Positions 1 through 9,412 of a stretch of DNA of 39,338 bases are shown in pieces (position 1 is the first letter of the stretch; every line of letters starts with the position of its first letter). Both the position numbers and the translations under genes were made by a program. Under the pieces are notes generated by a model that saw only the letters and a list, made by a program, of their open reading frames with translations, ran no database searches and was not told the DNA's origin. Where the stretch lies: positions 1-39,338 of the IMG/VR virus record IMGVR_UViG_3300042564_000462; one strand, 5' to 3'. This DNA is from a virus.

Positions 1-207
1 CTATTGATGAGTTTGGTGCTGGTGCTTTACTGTTTGCTCCTAGAGTTGGAGAGTTTAGTCCAGGTGTATGGCAGTGGGCCACTTCTGCAGGTATTGCACA
101 AAATACAAATATTGAAGAATACTATGGAAAAGTTAGTATGCAACAGTACATTAATGCATACTATGCTTTGGGAGATCAGGAAGCTGCAGAACTTAAGGCA
201 GTTCCAT
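1..207. repeat. Terminal direct repeat, left copy
   Basis: Bases 1-207 match bases 39132-39338 except at one site: C at 80 against T at 39211. The substitution is synonymous (an Ala codon in the giant virion gene). The repeat lies inside a coding region and the reading frame continues across the join. The simplest reading is assembly overlap of a circularly closing genome of 39,131 bp. A true packaged terminal redundancy is possible but would more often be intergenic. Confidence 0.95.
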
Positions 208-647
208 TTAGTAACGTAGCACTGCGCCGTGAAGTTATGGCAAAGTACGATGAAGAAAAAAGAAAAATTAAGTTAGCTGTACCTGGTTTAGAAGATTACA
301 TTGCTTCAGGTACAGATAATGTTGATGCTTTTGAATTTGTTAATAATGCTTACAACTATGCAACTTCTCCAAATGCTTCTGTGCCAAATGATGTAAAGCA
401 AAACATAATACTTGCTTATAGTTTGTACACAGACTTTATTGGTAAAGTAAATTACATTAATTCTTTAGATGCTGGTAATGCCCCAGATCTTAAAAGAGCA
501 GAAAAAGAAAAAACAATTAATGCCATTAAAGAAATTATTAAAAAAGATTCAACAAAAACTATAGAACAATATTTTAACTATGGACTATCTAAACTAATTA
601 ACGCGAAGTCCAAGGACGCAAGTGCTGGACTAAGGAGAAATGAATAA
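1..647 (+). CDS. Giant virion (internal/ejection-type) protein, C-terminal part
   Basis: This is the 3' end of the gene that opens at 34544 and runs off the right edge of the window. Reading enters in frame at position 3 and ends with TAA at 645-647. Joined through the 207-base terminal overlap, the full gene is 5235 bp, or 1744 residues, and this piece supplies residues 1531 to 1744. The tail is rich in Lys, Asn and Asp and looks soluble and helical, with no motif I can name. The stop overlaps the next start as TAATG, so the following gene is translationally coupled. An ATG at 138 is internal to the reading frame and should not be taken as a separate gene start. The function as a virion protein is inferred from position and size. 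Confidence 0.85.
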   Translation, partial: IDEFGAGALLFAPRVGEFSPGVWQWATSAGIAQNTNIEEYYGKVSMQQYINAYYALGDQEAAELKAVPFSNVALRREVMAKYDEEKRKIKLAVPGLEDYIASGTDNVDAFEFVNNAYNYATSPNASVPNDVKQNIILAYSLYTDFIGKVNYINSLDAGNAPDLKRAEKEKTINAIKEIIKKDSTKTIEQYFNYGLSKLINAKSKDASAGLRRNE

Positions 648-1984
648 TGGTTGAGTACGATCCATTAGAAGAAGCCAGACGTAAAGAAGCTGAAAGAAAA
701 GCAAAAAAAGCTGCAGATGATAAAGCTCGCGAACAAAGAGGAAAAACTTCTGGCAGAGATGAACCAACTCAGCAACAAGAGCTATCTCTTACATTTGTTA
801 GACTAGAGCAAACTCAAGCAAAAGAACAATATGATTTAGCTGCTGCAAAATATGCTGCTTCAAATTCTGCTGCAGATAAAAAAGTTTTTGATGAAGCTAA
901 AATTAGGTACAACAAAGCAAATGCTGCTTTAAGAAGTGCTGGAGTTGAAGTAGATCCTGCAACTGGAAAGCAAGGAAGCACTCCTACTAAATATACTGAT
1001 CGACCTTCAAATCCAGTTGGAAAAGGTTTTGATCCCTACACTAATGTTGGTACTGCAGGTGCAGATAATCCAGCGGAACGTGCAAAAAGTGCTGCAACTG
1101 GTCTTGCTCCAGAATACGTTGCTATTAATACACTAGATAATAGTCGTTGGAAAACAGATGGATTTCTTCCTTTATCTAATGATCCATATTCATTTTCTTA
1201 TGTAAGCGGAACAAGTCAAACAGAACTTCCAGTTGCATTTATTGCAAATGAAAATGGATCTATTCTTCAAGATGGAGATGGCAACCCAATTGATTTAGGT
1301 ACATCAGTTAATAAAATTATTAACGATTATGCTTCTTCTGGAAGAATGAATGAGTTAAGAGATTTGCTTATTCGCAGTAAGATAGCAGCAACTCCAGCTG
1401 AAGTAGCTGCTATAACTAATGCTAAAAATGCACAGAACTCTGCATCCTTTGGTCAAGATCCAAATACTCGTTTACTTGTTCAAAGAGCGGTTCAATTTTT
1501 AACAATGACTAACATTGCTGCTGTTGGTGTTAAAAATAATAAGCCAAAGTTTGAATCCTTTGAGCAGTATCTTAATGGGTATAAAGGAGACTTAAACTAT
1601 CTACTTGGACAAGGTGGTAGTGGCGATGGAAGTGGTGCACCACGTAGAACTGTTTCACTTTCCCAAAGAACTTATACTCCAGAAGATCTTGAATTAAATA
1701 TTGATGCATTTTTTCAAGAGTTTACTGGTCAAGGTGCAAGTCAAGAAGATGTTGACTATCTTGTAAAGCGTCTTAATGCACAAGATCCACAAAAAACTGT
1801 AACCACTACTAGTGGTAATACATCTAAGAGTATTACAACTGGTGGAGTATCTGACATGGAAGAACGAAACATGATGCGAGAGATGGCTCTTAGCGATCCA
1901 GCTGCAGAATCATACAACAAGGCAACTACTTACCTTGACTACTTCCGCAAAGCTTTAGCATCTCCGATTGACTTAGGCGCATAA
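647..1984 (+). CDS. Probable internal virion protein (445 aa), unknown family
   Basis: This encodes 445 residues starting at ATG 647, overlapping the stop of the giant gene (TAATG), with AAGGAG about 10 bases upstream. The first 100 residues are strongly charged and probably coiled coil, rich in Lys, Glu, Ala and Arg. The middle is polar with Asn and Gly stretches, and a Gly/Ser linker lies near residues 320-332. I see no enzyme motif, signal peptide or membrane segment. It sits between the giant protein and two more unknown proteins in the portal-to-scaffold interval. By analogy with podovirus ejection-protein clusters (T7 gp14-16, P22 gp7/16/20) it may be an internal or ejected virion protein. 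That is inference from context only. Confidence 0.8.
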   Translation: MVEYDPLEEARRKEAERKAKKAADDKAREQRGKTSGRDEPTQQQELSLTFVRLEQTQAKEQYDLAAAKYAASNSAADKKVFDEAKIRYNKANAALRSAGVEVDPATGKQGSTPTKYTDRPSNPVGKGFDPYTNVGTAGADNPAERAKSAATGLAPEYVAINTLDNSRWKTDGFLPLSNDPYSFSYVSGTSQTELPVAFIANENGSILQDGDGNPIDLGTSVNKIINDYASSGRMNELRDLLIRSKIAATPAEVAAITNAKNAQNSASFGQDPNTRLLVQRAVQFLTMTNIAAVGVKNNKPKFESFEQYLNGYKGDLNYLLGQGGSGDGSGAPRRTVSLSQRTYTPEDLELNIDAFFQEFTGQGASQEDVDYLVKRLNAQDPQKTVTTTSGNTSKSITTGGVSDMEERNMMREMALSDPAAESYNKATTYLDYFRKALASPIDLGA

Positions 1985-3054
1985 TGGCTGACAAAGATAA
2001 GATTAGTATTTTTCAAACAACAACCACCAAGGTTGATGGTAAAACACAAAAAACTAAAACAGAACGTCCTGCTCCTGGCAAAGCCTGGGTTAAAAGTGGT
2101 AACTTTTGGGTAAGACCAAAGGCTCCTGCTGGTGAATTTTCTTGGGACGATAATGCAGGTTGGCAAGATCGAGCAACTGCAACTGCAGAAAATGAATATG
2201 CTTTACCTCTTGCTCTTATTAACTCTGATCCTGAACTTAAGGCTTTGTTTGATGAAGCTTGGATAGATCAAAAAGCTGGTAAAGAGTGGACGCAAGAAAA
2301 ATTTAATGTAAGACTACAAGGAACAAATTGGTACAAAACCAAATCTGAACCACAACGTCTTTACTACACCTTAAAAAATGATCCAGCTCAAGCTGCTGAA
2401 TTTGCAAGGCAAATAAACGAAAAAAGAAGTAGCATTCTTTCTCTTTCTCGAGCAAACGGTATTAGTTTATCTGATCAAGATTTAGATAAATTAGCTAACA
2501 CTTCTTTAGAGTTTGGTTATAGCGAAGATGAATTAACTTCTGTTATGGCTGACTACATTGACTACAAAGAACAAGATCCTAATGCTTTAGTTGGTTCTCT
2601 TACTGGAAATGCTGGTCTTGCTGAAGATGGAATTCGTGACTGGGCTAAGCGCAACATGATTACTGTTTCAGATTCATGGATAGTAGGGCAAGTTCGTAAT
2701 GCAGCTAAGTCTGGCTGGAGAATTGATGGAGCAAAAGACTCTATTAGCAATATGGCTAAGCAACAGTTTTCTCACTGGGCAGATCAGTTAGATGGCGACA
2801 CAACTCTTGATGATCTAGCTGGTGGTTTTAAGAATCTTATATCTGATGAGTTTAATGAAGATATAGATAGCATTACATTTGATAACAAATTCTTAAAGCA
2901 AGCAATGATGGCTACAGATGATAAAGGTAAGCCAATTAACACTGAAACTTTGCGTCGCGATTTATATAAAACAGATGAATGGTCAGATGTAATGAAAAAT
3001 AAAAATAAACTTATATCTACTGGTCGAGATTTTCTAACTAGAATGGGATTCTAA
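1984..3054 (+). CDS. Probable internal virion protein (356 aa), unknown family
   Basis: The start ATG 1984 overlaps the previous stop as TAATG. The 356-residue product has a short, polar, Thr/Lys-rich N-terminus. A Trp-rich patch follows at roughly residues 35-60, with several aromatic residues in short spacing, and then a long predominantly helical body. No transmembrane segment or catalytic motif is evident. The N-terminal 40 residues could be a peptide-like anchor, and the helical repeats may pack in the capsid interior. Its position after the giant protein and before the scaffold suggests it belongs to the same internal-virion set. The family was not recognised. Confidence 0.8.
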   Translation: MADKDKISIFQTTTTKVDGKTQKTKTERPAPGKAWVKSGNFWVRPKAPAGEFSWDDNAGWQDRATATAENEYALPLALINSDPELKALFDEAWIDQKAGKEWTQEKFNVRLQGTNWYKTKSEPQRLYYTLKNDPAQAAEFARQINEKRSSILSLSRANGISLSDQDLDKLANTSLEFGYSEDELTSVMADYIDYKEQDPNALVGSLTGNAGLAEDGIRDWAKRNMITVSDSWIVGQVRNAAKSGWRIDGAKDSISNMAKQQFSHWADQLDGDTTLDDLAGGFKNLISDEFNEDIDSITFDNKFLKQAMMATDDKGKPINTETLRRDLYKTDEWSDVMKNKNKLISTGRDFLTRMGF

Positions 3055-3055
3055 T

Positions 3056-3871
3056 ATGTCTGGTTGGGATGAATTACGTCAATTATTTATTGACAGTGGA
3101 ATGCCAGAATTAGCAGATATTATTACCAAATCATTTCAAGAAAATGTAGGTAATGATGCTCTTGTTTATGAAGACTTGCGTAAGTCAGAGCCTTACAGAA
3201 AAAGGTTTAAGGGCAACTTTGATCGTTTAGCTGCTGGTAAAAACTTTCTTTCTGAAGCAACATACCTTCAACAAGAAAATGCATATGCTCAAACTCTTGC
3301 AGCATATGGTGCAGGTAGTTTAGCTACTCGTAGCAATTATGAAAAGTTTATTGCTGGTGATGTATCTAGTGTTGAACTAGCTAATCGTTTTGAAACTGCT
3401 TACACTCGTGTAACTAAAGCAGTTGACTCTGGCGATAAAGCACTTGTTGATGAACTTAAGCGCATGTATCCAGGTGTAACCGATAATGAATTAGCTACAA
3501 GTCTTTTGCTTGGTACAGAGGGATCTGAATTTCTTAAGACTAAAATTGATGTGGCAGAAATTAAAGCAGCTGAAACCGAAACTGGTATTCAATCTACTCT
3601 TGGTGCTAGTTTTCTTCAAAGTCAAGGACTTGATCGCACTAAAGCTCGTGTTGGTCTATCTAAAGTTGCAGAACAAAAGACTGGTTATGAACAAGCATCT
3701 CGCATGTTTGGTGAAACCAGCACAGAAGGTTTACAAAAAGAACTTGAACAAGAAAATCTTCTTGGTCAAACCAGTAAGCGCACTAAGCGTTTAGCATCTC
3801 AAGCTCGTGCAGAGTTTGGTGGAACTTCAGGTATTAAAACTGGCTCATTGGGTCGCAAGACTCAAGTATAA
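3056..3871 (+). CDS. Probable internal virion protein (271 aa), unknown family
   Basis: The ATG at 3056 follows the previous stop by one base. The product has 271 residues, is helical throughout, and has a basic C-terminus with several Arg/Lys and Gly-Ser residues, which could contact packaged DNA. No membrane segment, Cys cluster or enzymatic motif was seen. It is the last gene before the capsid transcription leader. Its TAA stop lies only four bases before the first strand of the RNA pseudoknot at 3876, so a ribosome terminating here would sit on that structure. The internal-virion assignment is inferred from gene order. Confidence 0.8.
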   Translation: MSGWDELRQLFIDSGMPELADIITKSFQENVGNDALVYEDLRKSEPYRKRFKGNFDRLAAGKNFLSEATYLQQENAYAQTLAAYGAGSLATRSNYEKFIAGDVSSVELANRFETAYTRVTKAVDSGDKALVDELKRMYPGVTDNELATSLLLGTEGSEFLKTKIDVAEIKAAETETGIQSTLGASFLQSQGLDRTKARVGLSKVAEQKTGYEQASRMFGETSTEGLQKELEQENLLGQTSKRTKRLASQARAEFGGTSGIKTGSLGRKTQV

Positions 3872-3875
3872 ACTC

Positions 3876-3916
3876 TCGTTGGATCTACCAGCCCCAACGA
3901 TGTAACAGACTGGTAG
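3876..3916 (+). promoter_or_regulatory. H-type RNA pseudoknot in capsid leader
   Basis: Stem 1 pairs TCGTTGG (3876-3882) with CCAACGA (3894-3900). Stem 2 pairs CTACCAG (3885-3891), which lies in the stem 1 loop, with CTGGTAG (3910-3916) beyond it. Both stems are seven perfect base pairs. The connecting loops are 2, 2 and 9 nt, which is the geometry expected of a compact H-type pseudoknot. It lies in the gap between the stop at 3871 and the scaffold start at 3989. It could control RNA stability or translation of the scaffold and capsid genes. The role is inferred. Confidence 0.65.
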
Positions 3917-3924
3917 TGGAAGCC

Positions 3925-3947
3925 AAGCTATATTCCCCGTATAGCTT
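3925..3947 (+). promoter_or_regulatory. Hairpin in capsid leader
   Basis: AAGCTATA (3925-3932) pairs perfectly with TATAGCTT (3940-3947) around a C-rich 7-nt loop. It follows the pseudoknot and lies about 40 bases before the scaffold start. There is no U tract, so it does not look like a terminator. Together with the pseudoknot it makes a folded 5' leader for the scaffold/capsid pair, or a processing site in the long late transcript. Confidence 0.55.
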
Positions 3948-3988
3948 TGTGGTCTGCGCTCAACTAATGAATAAGGGAGATAGTTACG

Positions 3989-4456
3989 ATGAGTAACAAC
4001 AATGAATGGTACGAAGACGACGACTTCTTGGAAGAAGATGATCAGACTGGTGGGTTACAGAACCTACGTAAAGCTGATCGCGCTAAGTCTAAGCGTATCA
4101 AGGAACTAGAAACTGAACTAGAAGGTCTACGTAGCTTTCAACGTCAGTCTGTCGTCAGTTCCGTTCTAAATGAAAGAGGAGTCAATCCTAAGATCGCTAC
4201 ATTTATTCCAGCAGATGTTGCCGATGATCCAGAATCAATCGGTAAATGGTTGGATGAGCATGGTGAAATTTTTGGAGTTCAGCAACGAGTCCAGCAGCCT
4301 ATGGTAGATCAAGAAAATCTATCTACACTGCGACAGATTGATGCTGTAACAGGTTCTGCTCTTTCTCCTGACGATGTTAATGATATTTTTTCACGTCTTA
4401 ACAACGCTCAGAGTGCCGAAGAATTATTGGAAATGATTTACGGCGCAGATTCGTAA
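3989..4456 (+). CDS. Capsid scaffolding protein (155 aa), probable
   Basis: This is a small acidic protein immediately upstream of the major capsid gene, the usual scaffold position. Residues 1-20 are dominated by Asp and Glu. Residues 25-55 form a charged coiled-coil helix, and the rest is helical with a short acidic C-terminus. There are no cysteines, which is typical of scaffolds. The start ATG 3989 has a GGGAGATAG Shine-Dalgarno just upstream, after a structured leader. The capsid gene follows after 28 bases. Function rests on composition and position. A prohead protease was not seen, so the scaffold would have to leave the prohead intact or be degraded by a host enzyme. Confidence 0.75.
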   Translation: MSNNNEWYEDDDFLEEDDQTGGLQNLRKADRAKSKRIKELETELEGLRSFQRQSVVSSVLNERGVNPKIATFIPADVADDPESIGKWLDEHGEIFGVQQRVQQPMVDQENLSTLRQIDAVTGSALSPDDVNDIFSRLNNAQSAEELLEMIYGADS

Positions 4457-4484
4457 TCAATCACACAACCCCTAAGGAATAATC

Positions 4485-5495
4485 ATGGCTGTAACAGGCT
4501 TATCGGGTGGTTCCGCCAATACTAATGGTGGTCTTGGTGGTGGACAGTACTCGTCCGCCAACAACGTAGGAACATTCACCCCATCAAATGGTGCTGGTCT
4601 AGTTCAGAAGGCTTACGATCGCCTTGTTGAATTTGAACTACGCGCTACCCCATTGCTACGTTCTGTAGCAGACAAGAAGCCTGCTCGTCAGGCTATGCCA
4701 GGTTCATCTGTAGCCCTACAGATCTACAACGATCTAGCTAAGGCTACTTCAGTTCTTTCTGAAGAAGTAGATCCAGCTGCAGTAGCACTTGGTACTCCAG
4801 ATATTGTTACCGTTACTCTAAACGAATACGGTAACTCTACTCTAGTAAGCAAGAAGCTTGGTCTTATGTCACTTGCTGACGTAGATCCAGCAGTTGCTAA
4901 CATCATTGCATTCAACATGGCTGATAGCATTGACGATCTAGCACAGAACGCTCTACTAACTGGTACTAACGTACTATACGCAACTGGTGGAACAACCACT
5001 GCAACTACAACTTCAGGAATCACTTCAGATGATACACTATCTGCTGCTGATATCCGTAAGGCTGTAGCTAAGTTGCGTAGCAACAAGGCTAACGGACGTA
5101 AGGGTTCACTTTACTGGTGTGGTATTCACCCAGAAGTTTCCCACGACCTTCGTGCCGAAACTGGTGCTGCTTCATGGCGTAACCCACATGAGTACCAGAG
5201 CAACGATGCAATCTGGGCTGGCGAAATTGGTCAGTTTGAAGGTGCATACTTTATTGAGTCTCCTCGTCTGTACACTGCTACAGATGGTGACAGCTCAATC
5301 AAGGTATACCGTACCTTCATTGCAGGACAGCAAGCACTTGCTGAAGCTGTAGCCGAAGAACCACACGTGGTTATCGGTCCAGTTGTAGATCGTTTGATGC
5401 GTCAGCGTCCAATCGGTTGGTACGGTGTTCTAGGACACGCTATCTACCGTAACGAAGCGTTGTTCCGTATTGAGTCTGCTTCTAGCATTGCCTAG
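4485..5495 (+). CDS. Major capsid protein, N4-gp56 type
   Basis: The 336-residue product builds the icosahedral shell. I recognise it as the N4-gp56 major capsid family from its overall pattern. The N-terminus is Gly/Ser/Asn-rich and disordered. A helix follows around residues 40-60 with the Leu-Arg-Ala-Thr-Pro-Leu-Leu type sequence. Next come a beta strand carrying Leu-Asn-Glu-Tyr-Gly-Asn (residues 109-114) and an Asp-Ile-Arg-Lys spine helix near residue 190. The C-terminal half carries an Ile-His-Pro-Glu segment and ends with a conserved Ile-Gly-Trp-Tyr-Gly stretch. AAGGA lies seven bases before ATG 4485. Codon choice is more regular and GC-richer than in the neighbouring giant gene, consistent with high expression. 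Confidence 0.9.
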   Translation: MAVTGLSGGSANTNGGLGGGQYSSANNVGTFTPSNGAGLVQKAYDRLVEFELRATPLLRSVADKKPARQAMPGSSVALQIYNDLAKATSVLSEEVDPAAVALGTPDIVTVTLNEYGNSTLVSKKLGLMSLADVDPAVANIIAFNMADSIDDLAQNALLTGTNVLYATGGTTTATTTSGITSDDTLSAADIRKAVAKLRSNKANGRKGSLYWCGIHPEVSHDLRAETGAASWRNPHEYQSNDAIWAGEIGQFEGAYFIESPRLYTATDGDSSIKVYRTFIAGQQALAEAVAEEPHVVIGPVVDRLMRQRPIGWYGVLGHAIYRNEALFRIESASSIA

Positions 5496-5502
5496 TTAGT
5501 CA

Positions 5503-5541
5503 CTAGCTTCATCCCCACCCACAAGGTGGGGGTGTTGCTAG
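5503..5541 (+). terminator. Hairpin after capsid gene
   Basis: CCCCACC (5513-5519) pairs with GGTGGGG (5525-5531) around a 5-nt loop. An outer CTAGC (5503-5507) pairs with GCTAG (5537-5541). It starts eight bases after the capsid stop. There is no U tract, so it is more likely a partial attenuator or a 3' stabiliser of capsid mRNA than a full terminator. Downstream tail genes would then be transcribed at a lower level. Confidence 0.5.
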
Positions 5542-5558
5542 GTACTGAAAGGGATTAA

Positions 5559-5810
5559 ATGTCTTACCTATTTGTACCACCAGTGGTCGACGAAGGACCT
5601 ATGGGTGGAAACTGGCTATTTGCTCGTTACACACGCAAGCAAGGTGTAACTGTTTACCGTGTTGATGGAGAATTCTATGAAGATAGATTTCCGTCACAAG
5701 ATGATCTTGCTATTGCTGACCTTGTTTATCTTGGAGGACATGAGTATGTCGTTACTGAAGATGAGAAAGATGCTCTTGAGTCGGTTGGCTATGAGGTGTT
5801 TGAGCTATGA
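5559..5810 (+). CDS. Small structural-module protein (83 aa), unknown
   Basis: The 83-residue product starts at ATG 5559 behind an AAAGGG ribosome binding site and follows the capsid hairpin. The sequence begins with a Pro/Val/Gly loop, then aromatic beta-like segments and an acidic C-terminus. No cysteine, membrane segment or known motif was seen. Its stop overlaps the next start by four bases (ATGA). Its location right after the capsid gene would suit a minor head, head-completion or decoration protein, but I do not recognise the family. Confidence 0.7.
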   Translation: MSYLFVPPVVDEGPMGGNWLFARYTRKQGVTVYRVDGEFYEDRFPSQDDLAIADLVYLGGHEYVVTEDEKDALESVGYEVFEL

Positions 5811-6037
5811 CACTGATAGAGTCATTGACAGTTGTGTCGTTAAGTATCGGTATCCTGACCGTACTGGGTAAGTTATTAATTGTAACTCCATTAAAAGCTT
5901 ACATTAAAGAACAGACACATCCTATCCAGCCATCTGCCAACGGTGGTCGTAGCCTTCCAGACGTAGCTAGGGCTGTAGACAGAATTGAAAAGCGTTTAGA
6001 TGAACACATTACATTACATCTTAAGGATGAACTATGA
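5807..6037 (+). CDS. Small single-pass membrane protein (76 aa)
   Basis: The N-terminus carries a hydrophobic stretch at roughly residues 5-30 (Leu, Val, Ile, Ser and Gly) that would span the membrane once. A polar linker and an amphipathic, possibly coiled-coil C-terminal helix rich in Arg, Asp and Glu follow. It overlaps both neighbours by four bases, so it is coupled into the head-tail operon rather than the lysis cassette. It resembles a small membrane-anchored accessory protein or a second holin-like protein. The main holin candidate is at 17934. Confidence 0.7.
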   Translation: MTLIESLTVVSLSIGILTVLGKLLIVTPLKAYIKEQTHPIQPSANGGRSLPDVARAVDRIEKRLDEHITLHLKDEL

Positions 6038-6362
6038 GTGGTAAGTACAATATTGTAGCTGAACAAGGTGCTACCTTTAATCTAAACTTTCGCGTTGAGA
6101 CTGATGGTACTCCGTGGAATTTAACTGGCTATACATTTGCTATGCAAGTTCGTCGTTCTGCTAACGATGCAAATACTTTACTTAATATTACTACTGCAAC
6201 AATGACTTCTGTTGGTCGTGTATCTGCAACTGTTAATGCTACTACCATGTCTGATGTGCCTGCTGGTCGTTGGGTTTATGACATTGAACTGACATCTTCT
6301 GGTGGACAAGTTACACGAATCTTGGAGGGTCGCTTTATTGTAACAGCAGAGGTGACACAGTA

Positions 6363-6363
<1 letters not shown>
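6034..6363 (+). CDS. Beta-sandwich structural protein (109 aa), tail-baseplate-like
   Basis: The product has 109 residues with alternating hydrophobic and polar residues typical of a small beta sandwich. Its plan is an N-terminal strand with a Gln-Gly-Ala-Thr-Phe motif, a Trp-Asn-Leu-Thr-Gly-Tyr turn, several Val/Thr strands, and a Trp-Val-Tyr-Asp strand near the C-terminus. This plan recalls the N-terminal attachment domain of siphophage BppU-type baseplate proteins. Its place immediately before the collagen-like fibre gene (TAATG coupling) suggests it anchors or adapts that fibre. The fold assignment is inference from sequence pattern. Confidence 0.75.
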
Positions 6364-8095
<1,732 letters not shown>

Positions 8096-8096
<1 letters not shown>

Positions 8097-8623
8097 TGTC
8101 TAGAGCAAGAGATATGGCAAGTAAAACATTCTGGTTGCCAGGTGAAACAATTCAAACTGTAACTATGGAAAACCTTGTACAAAATAGTCAGTCTGTTGGA
8201 AGTAATACAATAAATGACCTTTCTAATATGTCAATAGTTATTACTCCTAAAAAAGCAAATAGCAAAATTCTTATTCACATAAGATGGTCTGGAGAATTTT
8301 CTTCGACAGACATGACTTGGGGAACTACATTTGGATGTTCAAGAAACGGAACACAAATTGGCAGACCTGGTGGTGGTGCAAATGGAACTGGTATTGGCAT
8401 ACCTTCACTTAGTTACTATAATAATGATGCAAGTAGTACAGCAGAAAGTTGTATTTATTTTGTAACTGATACCCCAGAAGTAACATCTGCAATTACCTAT
8501 AAAGCAACTATTGCAAGTAATATTGCAGCAACCATTTACAACAATCGAACTGTTAATAATGTAAATACCTGGGGTTATGAAAGTGGGTCATCAGCAATGA
8601 CAGCAACGGAGATTGCACAGTAA
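8096..8623 (+). CDS. Beta-rich fibre-tip protein (175 aa)
   Basis: The 175-residue product has few charged residues and many Ser, Thr, Asn and Gly residues. A Thr-Val-Thr-Met strand near residue 20 is followed by alternating strands including a Lys-Ile-Leu-Ile-His-Ile segment. A Gly-rich loop (about residues 85-105) comes next. This matches the jelly-roll heads that occur as fibre tips in environmental phages. The C-terminal third of the preceding collagen fibre has a similar pattern, so this may be a second tip or a related domain. It is coupled to both neighbours by TAATG. No enzymatic residues were noticed. Assigned to the tail or receptor-binding set by context. Confidence 0.75.
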
Positions 8624-9288
8624 TGCCAGCATCAAGAGTAGGTTACGTTTACGATACAACTGCAGCGGATTACATTCCATTTACAGGACCACCAGCAGCA
8701 CTGCCATCGGGTATGCTAACAATGACTGCTGCTAGTACAGCACCAACGGGTTGGATGCTATGTAATGGCTCTGCAGTTAGCCGTACTACATACGCTGATT
8801 TGTTTACAGCCATTGGCACAACCTACGGTGTAGGTGATGGTACAACCACTTTTAACATTCCAGATTTACGTGGTCGTGTTCCAGTCGGAACGGATTCTAG
8901 TCAAACAGAGTTTGATGCACTTGGTGAAACTGGTGGTGCTAAAACTCACACTTTAACTGAAGCACAACTACCAAGCCATACTCATTCTATTAACCACGAT
9001 CATGCATCATTTGGTACAACCGATGGTGCTGGTAATCACAACCACTCTTGGACTGGTGTTAACAGTGATGCTGGTATTTCGGGTCAGGGTGGAAACTATC
9101 CATTTCGAATCTTTCAAGATATTGCAACTAACTGGGGTGGAACTCAAGCAAATATGGGTGGTGCTGGCGCACATAACCACACTATTGACGTTCCTAATTT
9201 TACTGGTACTTCTGGAAGCACGGGTTCTGGTTCTGCTCACAATAATTTACAGCCTTATATATCCATTAACTACATAATTAAAACTTAA
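8623..9288 (+). CDS. Tail collar domain fibre protein (221 aa)
   Basis: Residues 25-85 carry a clear phage tail collar signature: Pro-Thr-Gly-Trp-Met-Leu-Cys-Asn-Gly, a Tyr-Ala-Asp-Leu-Phe turn, then Ile-Pro-Asp-Leu-Arg-Gly-Arg. The second half alternates His residues, including a Ser-His-Thr-His motif, and finishes with a conserved Leu-Gln-Pro-Tyr-Ile segment. In T4 short-tail-fibre and microcystin-dependent-protein relatives, such His pairs coordinate metal ions along a trimeric knitted tip. It is probably a receptor-binding or short fibre component. It is coupled to the upstream gene by TAATG and followed by AAGGA for the next micropeptide. Confidence 0.88.
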   Translation: MPASRVGYVYDTTAADYIPFTGPPAALPSGMLTMTAASTAPTGWMLCNGSAVSRTTYADLFTAIGTTYGVGDGTTTFNIPDLRGRVPVGTDSSQTEFDALGETGGAKTHTLTEAQLPSHTHSINHDHASFGTTDGAGNHNHSWTGVNSDAGISGQGGNYPFRIFQDIATNWGGTQANMGGAGAHNHTIDVPNFTGTSGSTGSGSAHNNLQPYISINYIIKT

Positions 9289-9299
9289 GGAATTAAACT

Positions 9300-9395
9300 A
9301 TGGCTTGTCGCACAGGTTGTCCAACTCAAGACTGTGAATCATACGCAGATTGTTGCAAGGGTGTAGCTATAAATAAATCTAGCCTACGTCCTTAG
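9300..9395 (+). CDS. Cys-rich micropeptide (31 aa), partial paralogue of 10473 gene
   Basis: This 31-codon ORF has AAGGA eight bases before ATG 9300. The first eleven residues (MACRTGCPTQD) are identical to the start of the 88-residue protein at 10473. It then diverges, carrying six Cys in total, and stops. It is either a truncated duplicate or an independent metal-binding micropeptide. The DNA of the two copies differs at several synonymous positions, so the amino acid sequence has been conserved while the DNA drifted. That argues it is translated. The function is unknown. Confidence 0.6.
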   Translation: MACRTGCPTQDCESYADCCKGVAINKSSLRP

Positions 9396-9412
9396 TGTGG
9401 TAGGATTATAGC

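Noticed and set aside
138-647. Separate 169-residue gene starting at ATG 138
   Set aside because: The frame is open to the window start and continues the giant gene through the terminal overlap.
3869-3916. Stop-codon readthrough driven by the pseudoknot
   Set aside because: Readthrough would add only 14 residues before another stop (TAG 3914-3916); a leader or mRNA role is simpler.
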